A stretch of DNA of 64,000 bases, taken from the NCBI RefSeq assembly GCF_014982785.1, contig NZ_JADCKB010000003.1, forward strand, positions 62,001 to 126,000. Direction: 5' to 3'. Within the stretch, counting starts at the first letter, position 1; the number at the start of each line of letters is the position of its first letter. The notes beneath the pieces were generated by a model, which worked only from the letters and a program-made list of their open reading frames with translations, had not been told where the DNA came from and did not search any database. The position numbers and the translations under genes are program-made. This DNA is from Ructibacterium gallinarum. Its GTDB lineage: Bacteria; Bacillota; Clostridia; Monoglobales; Monoglobaceae. Positions 35,300 through 44,124 of this stretch are shown here, piece by piece.

Positions 35300-36619
35300 T
35301 TACAATCTCCAATATATATAGTTCTGCTTTTCCGCAGTCTTTTTATCCAAAATTCCCTTAATGTCCGCAATGACTTTGCTATTATTCTTCCCAGGTTTAA
35401 ACATAGCTTCGAAATAGGAAAAATCCTTTTCACAAAAACACGTATGCGCTACCGTCAAAATCACAGCATCCAAATTACAAAGCTCTGCTTCCCGTGACAT
35501 TTCTACATTATACAGCCTGCGTGCTTCCGCAGCGTCCGCCACCGGATCATATATCATAGGGTCAACTCCATATTCCCTAAGTTCATTGACAATATCAATC
35601 ACCTTAGTATTTCTGGTATCGGGACAGTTTTCCTTAAAGGTAAACCCCAAAATCGCCACCTTTGCCTGCCGGACCGAAACATTGGCATGAATCAGTTTCT
35701 TGACCGCATTTTCTGCCACATATTTTCCCATATCGTCATTTATCCTGCGTCCCGCAAGGATCACCTGAGAATGATATCCCATTTTTTCTGCCTTATAAGT
35801 GAGATAATATGGATCTACGCCAATACAATGACCGCCTACCAGTCCCGGCGTAAATTTCAAAAAGTTCCACTTCGTTCCAGCGGCTTCCAGAACCGCTTTT
35901 GTATCGATCCCCATCCGGTTAAAGATAATTGATAGCTCATTCATAAATGCAATATTGATATCCCGCTGGCTGTTTTCAATCACCTTTGCCGCTTCTGCGA
36001 CCTTGATGCTTTCTGCACGATGGACTCCAGCCCTGACCACCAATTCGTATACCTTGGCTATTGTTTCCAAAGACTCTTCATCCATACCGGAAACAATTTT
36101 AACTATGGTTTCCAAACGGTGCACCTTATCCCCAGGATTGATTCGCTCCGGCGAGTACCCCACTTTAAAATCTCTGCCGCATTTTAACCCTGACTCCTGT
36201 TCCAAGATCGGCACACAAACCTCCTCGGTCACTCCTGGATACACAGTAGATTCATATACGACCACCGACCCTTTCGTCAGATTGCGTCCTAAAGTACGGC
36301 TTGCGCTCTCCACCGGCGTAAGATTCGGCGTATGGTCTTCATAAACCGGCGTAGGTACTGCCACAATATGAAATTTTGCCTCTCTAAGTCGTTTTTCCTC
36401 TGCAGTAAACTGTACCAAAGTCTGTGCAATAGTGCTATCTCCCACCTCGTTGGTCGGATCCACGCCAGAACAATACAACTCAATTTTTTCTCGATTTACA
36501 TCAAAGCCAATTACATCGGCTTTTTTAGCAAAAGCCACCGCAATTGGCATACCAACATAACCCAAACCGATTACTGAGATTTTTTCTGTTCTATGTATAA
36601 TATTTTCATATAAATTCAC
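35300..36619 (-). CDS. UDP-N-acetylglucosamine 6-dehydrogenase-like (TviB/WbpO/WbpA group)
   Basis: A 439-aa nucleotide-sugar dehydrogenase oxidising the C6 hydroxyl of a UDP-HexNAc to a carboxylate with two NAD. Motifs: the NAD loop VIGLGYVGMPIAV near 16-28, YESTVYPGVTEEVCVP, GYSPERINPGD, and GGHCIGVDPYYL with the catalytic Cys265. The UDP-binding C-terminal domain has GFTFKENCPDTRNTKV. The frame extends to an ATG at 36640, but GGAGG lies inside it, seven bases before the GTG at 36617-36619. That GTG overlaps the TGA of the upstream glycosyltransferase gene (GTGA), typical translational coupling. Paired with the epimerase that follows, as in tviB-tviC. Confidence 0.9.
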   Translation of the reverse strand: MNLYENIIHRTEKISVIGLGYVGMPIAVAFAKKADVIGFDVNREKIELYCSGVDPTNEVGDSTIAQTLVQFTAEEKRLREAKFHIVAVPTPVYEDHTPNLTPVESASRTLGRNLTKGSVVVYESTVYPGVTEEVCVPILEQESGLKCGRDFKVGYSPERINPGDKVHRLETIVKIVSGMDEESLETIAKVYELVVRAGVHRAESIKVAEAAKVIENSQRDINIAFMNELSIIFNRMGIDTKAVLEAAGTKWNFLKFTPGLVGGHCIGVDPYYLTYKAEKMGYHSQVILAGRRINDDMGKYVAENAVKKLIHANVSVRQAKVAILGFTFKENCPDTRNTKVIDIVNELREYGVDPMIYDPVADAAEARRLYNVEMSREAELCNLDAVILTVAHTCFCEKDFSYFEAMFKPGKNNSKVIADIKGILDKKTAEKQNYIYWRL

Positions 36620-37737
36620 AGTTTTTCCTCCGACAAACATTTATTGATTTCTTCCATGTAAGCTTCGACCACAATATTCCGGTCAAACTCCCGAGCCACC
36701 TTTTTCCTTGCATTTTCTCCCATTTTTTTCTGAATTTCAACAGGGAGCTGTAAAAAACGCTCAATTGCGGCAATTAAAGCCTCCGTATCCCCTGGTGGGA
36801 ATAAAAAACCCGTCATTCCTTCTTCTACAATTTCTCGGCAGCCTGCAATATCCGAACACAGACAGGGCCTTCCACAAGCTGAAGCTTCCAACACTGCATT
36901 TGACATTCCCTCATGATAAGATGGATGCACCAAACAATGCACTTCTTGCAGGACTTCTCTAACATCCTGTACCATTCCATGATAACAAATCACATTTGCT
37001 CTTGATAAAGATTCCAGTCTGCCCTGATACGCTTCTTCACAAAAACCGCAAATATGAAACCGTACAGCAGGGTATTTCTTTGTCAAATATTTCGCTGCCT
37101 GAAGATATTCCTCGATTCCCTTATCCTTCATAATCCTGGATATGAACACAAATTCTATCGTATCTTTTTGAGGATAATCCAAAAACCGATACTGAATAAG
37201 ATTTACCCCGGAACCTGGTATCAAACGATGTCTTCCCAACGCAATATTATGTTTTTGAAAAAAAACTTCGTTTTCCATATTTTGAAAAAAAACGCAAACA
37301 TCTTTCCTTAATGCAAATTTGTATAAACTCAGCACCAACCAACGAAGTATTCCGGGATTTTCCACAGCAGTCCCAAGGCCTGTAATATTTGCAATGCACG
37401 GCACATGGCAAAACGACGCAGCCATTCCCCCATAAATGTTAGGTTTCACCGTATAGGTCAGCACAAATCCAGGGCGAATTTTTTTAATTATCCCTTTATA
37501 TTTCAGGAACAATTTAAAGTCGGCAATCATATTTTTCCCATGACGCTGATAATTTGTTTCAATGAAGTGACAGCCCATAGAAGAAAGTTGTGAAATACGA
37601 TCACCATACGGGCATGACAAATAAACCTCATATCCATCACTGACTAATCGCTCTACCAGTTCTTTTCTCATGTTATAGATTGTCACATTATGATTAATTA
37701 AAATCACTATTTTTCTATTCATATAGGTTGCATCCAT
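36616..37737 (-). CDS. Glycosyltransferase, GT4 family (PglA/EpsD-like)
   Basis: A 373-aa GT-B enzyme. The N-terminus VILINHNVTIYNMRKELVER and HGKNMIADFKLFLKYKGIIK resemble GT4 enzymes that add the second sugar to an undecaprenyl-pyrophosphate-linked amino sugar. The donor site is complete: FVFISRIMKDKGIEEYLQAA near 207-226 and HPSYHEGMSNAVLEASACGR near 283-302 with E-x7-E. It is the second gene after the initiating transferase, fitting an early step. ATG at 37737 is used; an in-frame ATG five codons on (37722) is equally possible because the ribosome binding site is weak. Confidence 0.86.
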   Translation of the reverse strand: MDATYMNRKIVILINHNVTIYNMRKELVERLVSDGYEVYLSCPYGDRISQLSSMGCHFIETNYQRHGKNMIADFKLFLKYKGIIKKIRPGFVLTYTVKPNIYGGMAASFCHVPCIANITGLGTAVENPGILRWLVLSLYKFALRKDVCVFFQNMENEVFFQKHNIALGRHRLIPGSGVNLIQYRFLDYPQKDTIEFVFISRIMKDKGIEEYLQAAKYLTKKYPAVRFHICGFCEEAYQGRLESLSRANVICYHGMVQDVREVLQEVHCLVHPSYHEGMSNAVLEASACGRPCLCSDIAGCREIVEEGMTGFLFPPGDTEALIAAIERFLQLPVEIQKKMGENARKKVAREFDRNIVVEAYMEEINKCLSEEKL

Positions 37738-37909
37738 TCTATTTCTTTTCCATGATTTACATACGAAACATTCCTTACATTTTCCGTAATTCTAATACAT
37801 TATTCATACATAAAATATTAAAATTGCTCATAACTAGACATGTTTTAATGCACGTCTCAAAACATCATTAAAACACTCAATTCCTAATTAGAAACATCTA
37901 CATCTTTTT

Positions 37910-38605
37910 CTACTGTTTTATTTTCCCCTCTATCACCCCATCATGTTTTAATACACACCAAATGGTAGCAAAAAAACACCGGCAATCAAATAAAAAACTC
38001 ATTTTCTGAACATATTCACCATCTAAACACGCTTTTATTTCAATCGGCAATTCATCACGCCCATTAATTTGGGCCCACCCAGTTAACCCAGGTTTAATCT
38101 CATTTACTCCATATTTATCTCTTAATGCAATCAAATCATACTGATTCCACAGCGCTGGTCTTGGTCCAATTATGGATAAATTTGATACAAAAATATCCCA
38201 CAGTTGCGGCAATTCATCTAAACTATATTTTCTTAAAAATCTGCCCACACGAGTAATATATGCTTCTGGATTAAGGAGCATATGGGTTGGGACGTTTTTT
38301 GGGGTTGATGTTTTCATAGAACGAAATTTATGTATATAAAATGTTTTTTTATAGATTCCTATTCTCTTTTGCTTAAAAAAAACTGGACCCGGATCATCCA
38401 ACACAATAATCAAAGAAATTATAATAAAAACCGGCAATAAAAGAATAAGTCCTAAAAAAGATACTACCAAATCTATACACCTTTTTACTATGACTGCATA
38501 AAATATTTTTTTCTTTACAATACACATTGAACTCTTATAACAAGGCATATCATCGGATAAATCACTAGATATATTTTCCTTTTTTTCAAGATATTGATTT
38601 ATCAT
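37910..38605 (-). CDS. Initiating undecaprenyl-phosphate sugar-1-phosphate transferase (WcaJ/EpsL family)
   Basis: A 231-aa polyisoprenyl-phosphate hexose-1-phosphate transferase that starts repeat-unit synthesis. One reentrant or transmembrane helix near 42-68 (IDLVVSFLGLILLLPVFIII) is followed by the catalytic core: DDPGPVFFKQKRIG, FYIHKFRSMKT, RKYSLDELPQLWDIF, LSIIGPRPAL and PGLTGWAQINGRDELP. This short form lacks the extra N-terminal helices of WbaP. GAGGTGAT places the start at the ATG at 38603-38605 rather than 38632. It is the first gene of the capsule operon, directly after the promoter at 38655-38683; a 172-bp gap to the next gene shows nothing I recognise. Confidence 0.92.
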   Translation of the reverse strand: MINQYLEKKENISSDLSDDMPCYKSSMCIVKKKIFYAVIVKRCIDLVVSFLGLILLLPVFIIISLIIVLDDPGPVFFKQKRIGIYKKTFYIHKFRSMKTSTPKNVPTHMLLNPEAYITRVGRFLRKYSLDELPQLWDIFVSNLSIIGPRPALWNQYDLIALRDKYGVNEIKPGLTGWAQINGRDELPIEIKACLDGEYVQKMSFLFDCRCFFATIWCVLKHDGVIEGKIKQ

Positions 38606-38654
38606 AACATCACCTCTTGTAGATATAATCATATTTTATTACTCCAACTCTATA

Positions 38655-38683
38655 ATTTTATCTTTAATTCGTTTATTTGTCAA
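38655..38683 (-). promoter_or_regulatory. Promoter of the capsule cluster
   Basis: Reverse strand: TTGACA (38678-38683), 17 bp, TAAAAT (38655-38660). It faces the initiating transferase gene. No other good promoter was noticed inside the leftward cluster, and many of its genes overlap or nearly abut, so transcription of the whole cluster from here is likely. Confidence 0.8.
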
Positions 38684-38739
38684 CATGTTATAAATACTTT
38701 TTAAACAAAATATCCCATTTTACGTCATCTTTTAAAAGC

Positions 38740-38779
38740 AAAGATAACGTATCATATACATCAATGATACGTTATCTTT
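38740..38779 (-). terminator. Terminator of the hprK-birA operon
   Basis: A perfect 16-bp inverted repeat, AAAGATAACGTATCAT (38740-38755) and its complement (38764-38779), loop 8 bases. It starts one base after the stop of the zinc-ribbon gene and isolates the capsule cluster from the operon upstream. The stem is AT-rich and the T-run on the reverse strand is interrupted, so termination may be incomplete. Confidence 0.7.
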
Positions 38780-38780
38780 A

Positions 38781-39251
38781 TTATAGAAAATAAAAAATGG
38801 ACATAAATGACCAGAATCCCTGCATCACAACAACAAAAATGCCTAAACCAAGGCCGATTGCCGACAGTAGTCCACCGCCTCGTTTACGCCCCAAATTCAC
38901 CGCACCAAAAATAACAGCCAGCACAGCCGCAAAAAAACCACTATATAAGGCTGCAAATATCATAATGCACAATGCAAAAATTCCAGATAAAAAAGACAAA
39001 ACACCCAGGAGAGTAAAAAAAGGTTTCTTTGCTTCAGAAGGTGCATGGACAACACTCACAGGCTGTATTGAATTAGTATGTACAGATACAGAAGCATCAG
39101 CCGGCGGAACCACATCCCGCCTCGGCTGAACCGTTGTATTTTCTTTTACCAATGCAGCTCCGCAAAAGGCACAGTAATGACTTCCCGTCTGATTCACCGC
39201 ACCGCAGTGGCTGCAAACCGAATCCATCGATGCAATATTATGATTTTTCAT
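38781..39251 (-). CDS. Zinc-ribbon membrane protein of unknown function
   Basis: A 156-aa protein. Residues 13-34 form a zinc ribbon with two Cys pairs (CSHCGAVNQTGSHYCAFCG). A Pro/Val-rich linker (40-75) is followed by two or three hydrophobic helices near 77-150, with GAVNLGRKRGGG between them, as in DUF4190-type small membrane proteins. Function unknown. The ATG has GGAAGGA nine bases upstream, overlapping the end of the previous gene. It is the last gene before the terminator. Confidence 0.7.
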   Translation of the reverse strand: MKNHNIASMDSVCSHCGAVNQTGSHYCAFCGAALVKENTTVQPRRDVVPPADASVSVHTNSIQPVSVVHAPSEAKKPFFTLLGVLSFLSGIFALCIMIFAALYSGFFAAVLAVIFGAVNLGRKRGGGLLSAIGLGLGIFVVVMQGFWSFMSIFYFL

Positions 39252-39254
39252 CTT

Positions 39255-39572
39255 TTACATTCCTTCCCGAATCCTCTGATCTTCCAGACGTTCTTCCACA
39301 GTTTTCCTGTTGTCCGGCGCATGGGCACTCTGCCAGCTTTCTCTACGCTGTTTCGCGTCCGCAGCATTCCATTCATCCTCCGGGAGCTGATCACTCAACC
39401 GAATCAAAGCATCGCGATATTCTTCATTTTTCTTTTTCATCCCCCAGGTAATCACTGCCATGGCCGCACCCAGCAAAAGGCCTAAAACACCCAGCACTTT
39501 CCATGGCCATGGATTTGCTTCTTTTTGTACAAATACAGGGAATGCATTCTTTTTCCACCATCTCATCTGCAT
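39255..39572 (-). CDS. Small single-helix membrane protein of unknown function
   Basis: A 105-aa protein with one transmembrane helix near 23-45 (WKVLGVLGLLLGAAMAVITW) and a charged C-terminal tail rich in Glu, Arg and Asp that is probably cytoplasmic and helical. No family recognised. GGGAG lies just before the ATG. It sits between birA and the zinc-ribbon gene, with 27 bp and 3 bp gaps, so it is expressed with them. Confidence 0.6.
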   Translation of the reverse strand: MQMRWWKKNAFPVFVQKEANPWPWKVLGVLGLLLGAAMAVITWGMKKKNEEYRDALIRLSDQLPEDEWNAADAKQRRESWQSAHAPDNRKTVEERLEDQRIREGM

Positions 39573-39599
39573 ATCTCCCGCTCCTTTCCAACTTGTTTC

Positions 39600-40610
39600 T
39601 TATTTAGTATATCCATTTTCCGACATATTATCACTTTTTAAACTGTTTGTCAAACGGATACTCACTTCTCCATTTTCGAGCGTTCTTTTCTTACCGTCTG
39701 CACCACGTAAAATCAATTCACCATGCTGTCCGATATCTACCGCAGTATAATATTTGCCCGGTTCTTGCAAAATATATACCTCTTGTCCCAGCACCATGGA
39801 TTTACTGCGATATTCATCTAGAAAACATCCCGTGGCCATCATATTTTCCAAATCATTCAGCTGATTAATCAGTTCGGCCGCCATTTTATTACGGATCGAC
39901 CGTATTTCTCCGGCTTCCACCACGCAACCTGCCACTTTTTCCAGTTCTCCATGAAAAACCGTAGTGCAATTGATGCCGATTCCTACAATCAGTGCTTCCA
40001 CCGTTCCGGTTTCAAAATCTGTTATTGCCTCTGTTAAAATACCGCACACCTTGTGCCCTCGCAAATATAAATCGTTGACCCATTTTATTTTTGGCTGTTT
40101 TCCTGTGACATTCTCAATGGTCCTACAGGCAACAACAGAAGCCGCTGTAGTGGATAGCACCGCTCGTTCCACAGGCAAACCGGTGCGCAAAAGAACCGAA
40201 AGATACACACCGCTTTCAGGCGGAGAATAAAAACTGCGTCCCAACCTTCCCCGTCCAGCACTTTGATGGTCCGCAACTACAACCGTACCGGACACTGCAC
40301 CCTTCAGCGCCATGCGCTTCAATTCCGAATTGGTAGAGTCTACCGTGTCAAATACAAAAATTCGGTTTTCAGCCTTAGGATCATTTAAGTAAGGAAGCAT
40401 ACCAGCAAGCGACAGCTTGTCATTGGCATCCAGAAGACAATACCCTTTATTCCGAATAGCCGAAATGGCATATCCTTCTTCACGTAATGCTTTCATTTGT
40501 TTCCAAACTCCGGCACGGGACATTCCCAATTTTTCAGCCACCTCTTGACCAGATATCGTTTTCCCCCGACAGCTTTCCAATATTCTCAACAGTTCTTCTT
40601 TAGAACGCAT
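39600..40610 (-). CDS. birA: Biotin operon repressor / biotin-protein ligase
   Basis: A 336-aa bifunctional protein. The N-terminal winged helix (1-60, ISGQEVAEKLGMSRAGVWKQ) gives DNA binding. The ligase domain has DSTNSELKR near 91-99, the adenylate loop GRGRLGR at 119-125, and the KWVNDLYLRGHKVCGIL region; a small SH3-like C-terminal domain follows. It activates biotin with ATP and attaches it to carboxylases; with biotinyl-AMP it can repress biotin genes. No biotin genes or BirA operator were noticed in this window. The gene starts 18 bp after dnaE ends. Confidence 0.93.
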   Translation of the reverse strand: MRSKEELLRILESCRGKTISGQEVAEKLGMSRAGVWKQMKALREEGYAISAIRNKGYCLLDANDKLSLAGMLPYLNDPKAENRIFVFDTVDSTNSELKRMALKGAVSGTVVVADHQSAGRGRLGRSFYSPPESGVYLSVLLRTGLPVERAVLSTTAASVVACRTIENVTGKQPKIKWVNDLYLRGHKVCGILTEAITDFETGTVEALIVGIGINCTTVFHGELEKVAGCVVEAGEIRSIRNKMAAELINQLNDLENMMATGCFLDEYRSKSMVLGQEVYILQEPGKYYTAVDIGQHGELILRGADGKKRTLENGEVSIRLTNSLKSDNMSENGYTK

Positions 40611-40628
40611 TTCTTATCCTTTCCTTTT

Positions 40629-43600
40629 TTAGCGTTGAACCAGTTTCACATTTTCACTTCCCAGTAACTTCGCTATTTGTTCCTCTTTACCGCTGTTTTC
40701 TGAAATCCACATGCTTTTCGGCGCCATTAATGTTTCTTTGCGGTCCTCATACCGTAAAATTACCGGAATACTTCCTCCTGATGCTTTCAGAATATTCAGA
40801 ACTTCTTTTTCTTTGTCTGCGTTTTCTTTATAAAATCGTATGTACAACTTAGTACTGGAGGGATTCCATTTTTCTTTTTTCACTTCACTCAGTGGCCGTA
40901 CTGCTTCTAAGCGCAGCTTCGCAGGCGCATCTTCGGCAATATCAAGATTGCCCTCCATAGCAACAATTTGATCTACCTGCAGCAAAGCATCAAATTTCCG
41001 AACCATAGCCGGAAACACCAGTACCTCAATGCTTCCTGTCAGATCCTCCAATTCAACATACCGCATAATTTCTCCTCTGCGTGTAATTTGATTGCGGGTA
41101 TTCGTAATAATGCCTGCCAGTTTTACCTTGGTATCAATATTAAAACGTTGTTCTTCGTTTTCCTGGATTTCCCTCACGGAAGCAGTTGAAAACTGCTCCA
41201 CCTGTTTTTTGCAGCTGTCCAACGGATGCCCGGAAATGTACATGCCCACACATTCCTTTTCCATAGCCAAAATATCCCGTTTATCAAACTCCTCACAGTC
41301 AGGAAAGTGGTCTTCCTCCGGTCCGGTCTGCTCCAACAGCATTCCAAACATATCTATCTGCCCTGGCATCACTGATTTCATCTGGCTCACCGCATCGTCC
41401 ATTACTTTTTCAAATACTTGAATCAAAACTGCTCGTTTCAGGCCCATACTGTCAAACGCCCCGCTGCGGATCAAATTTTCAAGCGCCCGTTTATTCAATT
41501 TTCTTCCAGCCATTCGGCCACAGAAATTACGGAACGAAAGAAAATCACCGTTTTCCTTCCGCTCGGCTTCAATTTCATCCACAACTGCTCCACCGACATT
41601 TTTCACAGCGGCCAATCCAAACCGGATACCTCTGCCATCCACGGAAAACTGTCTTCCACTTTTGTTAATATCTGGCGGCAGGATCACAATCCCATGTTTT
41701 TTCGCCACAGCAATGTATTTGGTAACCTTATCTGTATGCTCAATACAAGATGTAAGCAAAGCCGCGAAAAATTCAACCGGATAATGACATTTGAGCCATG
41801 CTGTTTGATAAGCTACCACAGCATATGCCGCCGCATGAGATTTATTAAACGCATAGGATGCAAAATCCATCATTTCATCAAAGATCGACGCAGCGGTTTT
41901 TTCATCTACACCGCGCTTTACGGCCCCATCCACAATCTGCCCGTCTTCTTCGGTACCGTAAATAAAATTCTGACGTTCTTTAGCCATGACGTCTGCTTTC
42001 TTTTTTGACATTGCCCTGCGCACCAAATCCGCACGTCCCAGAGAATAGCCTCCCATCTCCCGAACAATCTGCATTACCTGCTCCTGGTAAACGATACAGC
42101 CATAGGTCACATCCAAAATATGTTCCAGCATGGGATGCTTATACTGAATATTACTCACATTATTTTTATTGGCAATATATAACGGAATAGAATCCATGGG
42201 GCCCGGCCGGTACAAAGAAATTCCTGCGATAATATCTTCTAAAGAAGCAGGCCGCAGTTCCTTCATAAATTGCTTCATACCACCACTTTCCAACTGAAAA
42301 ACGCCATCGGTATCCCCAGCAGAAATCATTTCATAAGTAGCCTGGTCATCAAACGAAAGATGATCCATATCCAGAATAACTCCACGCTGAAGCCGAACGT
42401 GATCCACTGCATCGCGAATCACAGTGAGTGTTCTGAGTCCCAGAAAATCCATTTTTAAAAGTCCCAGGCGCTCAATCGTTGTCATGGTAAACTGCGTTGT
42501 AATCACATCATCGTTTTTTTGAAGCGGGACATAATTCTGTACCGGTTCTCGAGTGATTACAACACCAGCTGCATGGGTAGATGTATGCCGCGGCAAGCCT
42601 TCCAGTTCCTTGGCAGTATCAATTAAATGCCTGATTTTTTCATCGCTATCATACATTTCACGCAGTTTATAATTTACCTGCAAGGCTTTTTCAATAGTCA
42701 TTTTCAGTTCCATGGGAATCTGTTTTGCCACCTGATCCACCATACCATAAGGGATATTCAGGGCACGCCCCACATCCCGCACTGCAAGCCTTGCCGCCAT
42801 AGTTCCAAAGGTTACAATCTGGCAAACCTGTTCTTCACCGTATTTTCGGTTCACATAATCAATGACCTCGCCTCTGCGTTCATAACAAAAATCGATATCA
42901 ATATCTGGCATACTGACCCTCTCCGGATTCAAAAACCGTTCAAAAATCAAGCCATACCGAATGGGATCTACATTGGTAATATGCAGGCAATAAGAGACTA
43001 CACTTCCTGCCGCACTCCCCCTTCCCGGGCCTACCATGATCCCGTTTTCTCGCGCATAACGGATAAAGTCCCACACAATAAGAAAATAGTCCACATACCC
43101 CATGTTTTTAATGGTTTCCAGCTCATATACAAGCCGCCGGCGCACAGTTCCGTCATCCTCCGGATACCGTTCCAGAAAGCCCTGATCAGTTAGTTGACAG
43201 AGATAGTCATAAGAAGTCAGGCCATCTGGAACCGTAAACTTTGGCAAATGCAGCTTGCCAAATTCAATTTCCACATTACAGCGTTCTGCAATCTTTACGG
43301 TATTGTCAATAGCCTCCGGGACAGCAGAAAACAGCTCTTCCATTTCTTCTTCTGATTTCAGATAAAGCTGATCGCTGGACATTTTCATTCTATCCTCATC
43401 ATCCACTGTTTTGCCCATCTGAATGCACATCAGCACGTCCTGATATACCGCATCTTCCTGACGCACATAATGAATATCATTGGTAGCCACCAACTGCAGA
43501 CCAAGTTCCCTTGCCAGCGCAATCAAGCCGCGGTTCAGTTTTTTCTGTTCCAAAATGCCGTGGTCCTGGATTTCAACAAAATAGCGGTCCCGACCAAAAA

Positions 43601-44090
43601 TATCAATAAATTCCAAAGCCCGGCGCTTTGCCTCCTCATAATTATCCGCCAAAATATTTCGTGATAAAACGCCTGCCATACAGGCACTCAAGGCAATGAT
43701 TCCCTCTTGATACTGACGCAGCACCTCCATATCAATTCTAGGGCGATAATAATATCCATCAATAAAGCCAATGGATACCAGTTTCATCAAATTATGATAA
43801 CCTACATCATTTTCTGCCAACAAGATCAGATGACAGCTTTGTGCATCATACTCATGCACTTTATCAAATCTAGAACGTGCGGCAACATACACCTCGCAGC
43901 CAAGAATAGGCTTGATACCCTGCTTTCGGGCATATTCATAAAAGTCAATAACACCATACATATTACCGTGATCGGTAATTGCCATGGCTGTCTGTCCCAA
44001 TTCTTTGGCACGGTCAACCAACTTTTCGATGGTTCCTTCTCCATCCAATAGGCTATATGCAGTATGGGTATGCAAATGTACAAAACTCAT
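40629..44090 (-). CDS. dnaE: DNA polymerase III subunit alpha, DnaE type
   Basis: A 1153-aa replicative polymerase. The PHP domain starts at once (FVHLHTHTAYSLLDG, DHGNMYG). The polymerase core has GPGRGSAAGS at 354-363, the first two catalytic aspartates in PDIDIDF at 395-401 and the third in LLKMDFLGLRTL near 560. The helix-hairpin-helix region and an OB domain (KLAGIITNTRNQITRRGE near 1010) complete the DnaE1 layout, distinct from PolC, which carries an internal exonuclease. Bacillota usually have PolC as well; none is in view. Its place after whiA is a conserved clostridial order. Confidence 0.96.
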   Translation of the reverse strand: MSFVHLHTHTAYSLLDGEGTIEKLVDRAKELGQTAMAITDHGNMYGVIDFYEYARKQGIKPILGCEVYVAARSRFDKVHEYDAQSCHLILLAENDVGYHNLMKLVSIGFIDGYYYRPRIDMEVLRQYQEGIIALSACMAGVLSRNILADNYEEAKRRALEFIDIFGRDRYFVEIQDHGILEQKKLNRGLIALARELGLQLVATNDIHYVRQEDAVYQDVLMCIQMGKTVDDEDRMKMSSDQLYLKSEEEMEELFSAVPEAIDNTVKIAERCNVEIEFGKLHLPKFTVPDGLTSYDYLCQLTDQGFLERYPEDDGTVRRRLVYELETIKNMGYVDYFLIVWDFIRYARENGIMVGPGRGSAAGSVVSYCLHITNVDPIRYGLIFERFLNPERVSMPDIDIDFCYERRGEVIDYVNRKYGEEQVCQIVTFGTMAARLAVRDVGRALNIPYGMVDQVAKQIPMELKMTIEKALQVNYKLREMYDSDEKIRHLIDTAKELEGLPRHTSTHAAGVVITREPVQNYVPLQKNDDVITTQFTMTTIERLGLLKMDFLGLRTLTVIRDAVDHVRLQRGVILDMDHLSFDDQATYEMISAGDTDGVFQLESGGMKQFMKELRPASLEDIIAGISLYRPGPMDSIPLYIANKNNVSNIQYKHPMLEHILDVTYGCIVYQEQVMQIVREMGGYSLGRADLVRRAMSKKKADVMAKERQNFIYGTEEDGQIVDGAVKRGVDEKTAASIFDEMMDFASYAFNKSHAAAYAVVAYQTAWLKCHYPVEFFAALLTSCIEHTDKVTKYIAVAKKHGIVILPPDINKSGRQFSVDGRGIRFGLAAVKNVGGAVVDEIEAERKENGDFLSFRNFCGRMAGRKLNKRALENLIRSGAFDSMGLKRAVLIQVFEKVMDDAVSQMKSVMPGQIDMFGMLLEQTGPEEDHFPDCEEFDKRDILAMEKECVGMYISGHPLDSCKKQVEQFSTASVREIQENEEQRFNIDTKVKLAGIITNTRNQITRRGEIMRYVELEDLTGSIEVLVFPAMVRKFDALLQVDQIVAMEGNLDIAEDAPAKLRLEAVRPLSEVKKEKWNPSSTKLYIRFYKENADKEKEVLNILKASGGSIPVILRYEDRKETLMAPKSMWISENSGKEEQIAKLLGSENVKLVQR

Positions 44091-44124
44091 GTTCTCACCA
44101 CGTTTCTCATCTGTTTTACTGTTT

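Noticed and set aside
41418-43193. Open frames of up to 196 codons opposite dnaE
   Set aside because: They are antisense shadows of a fully supported gene, with no ribosome binding site and no domain pattern.
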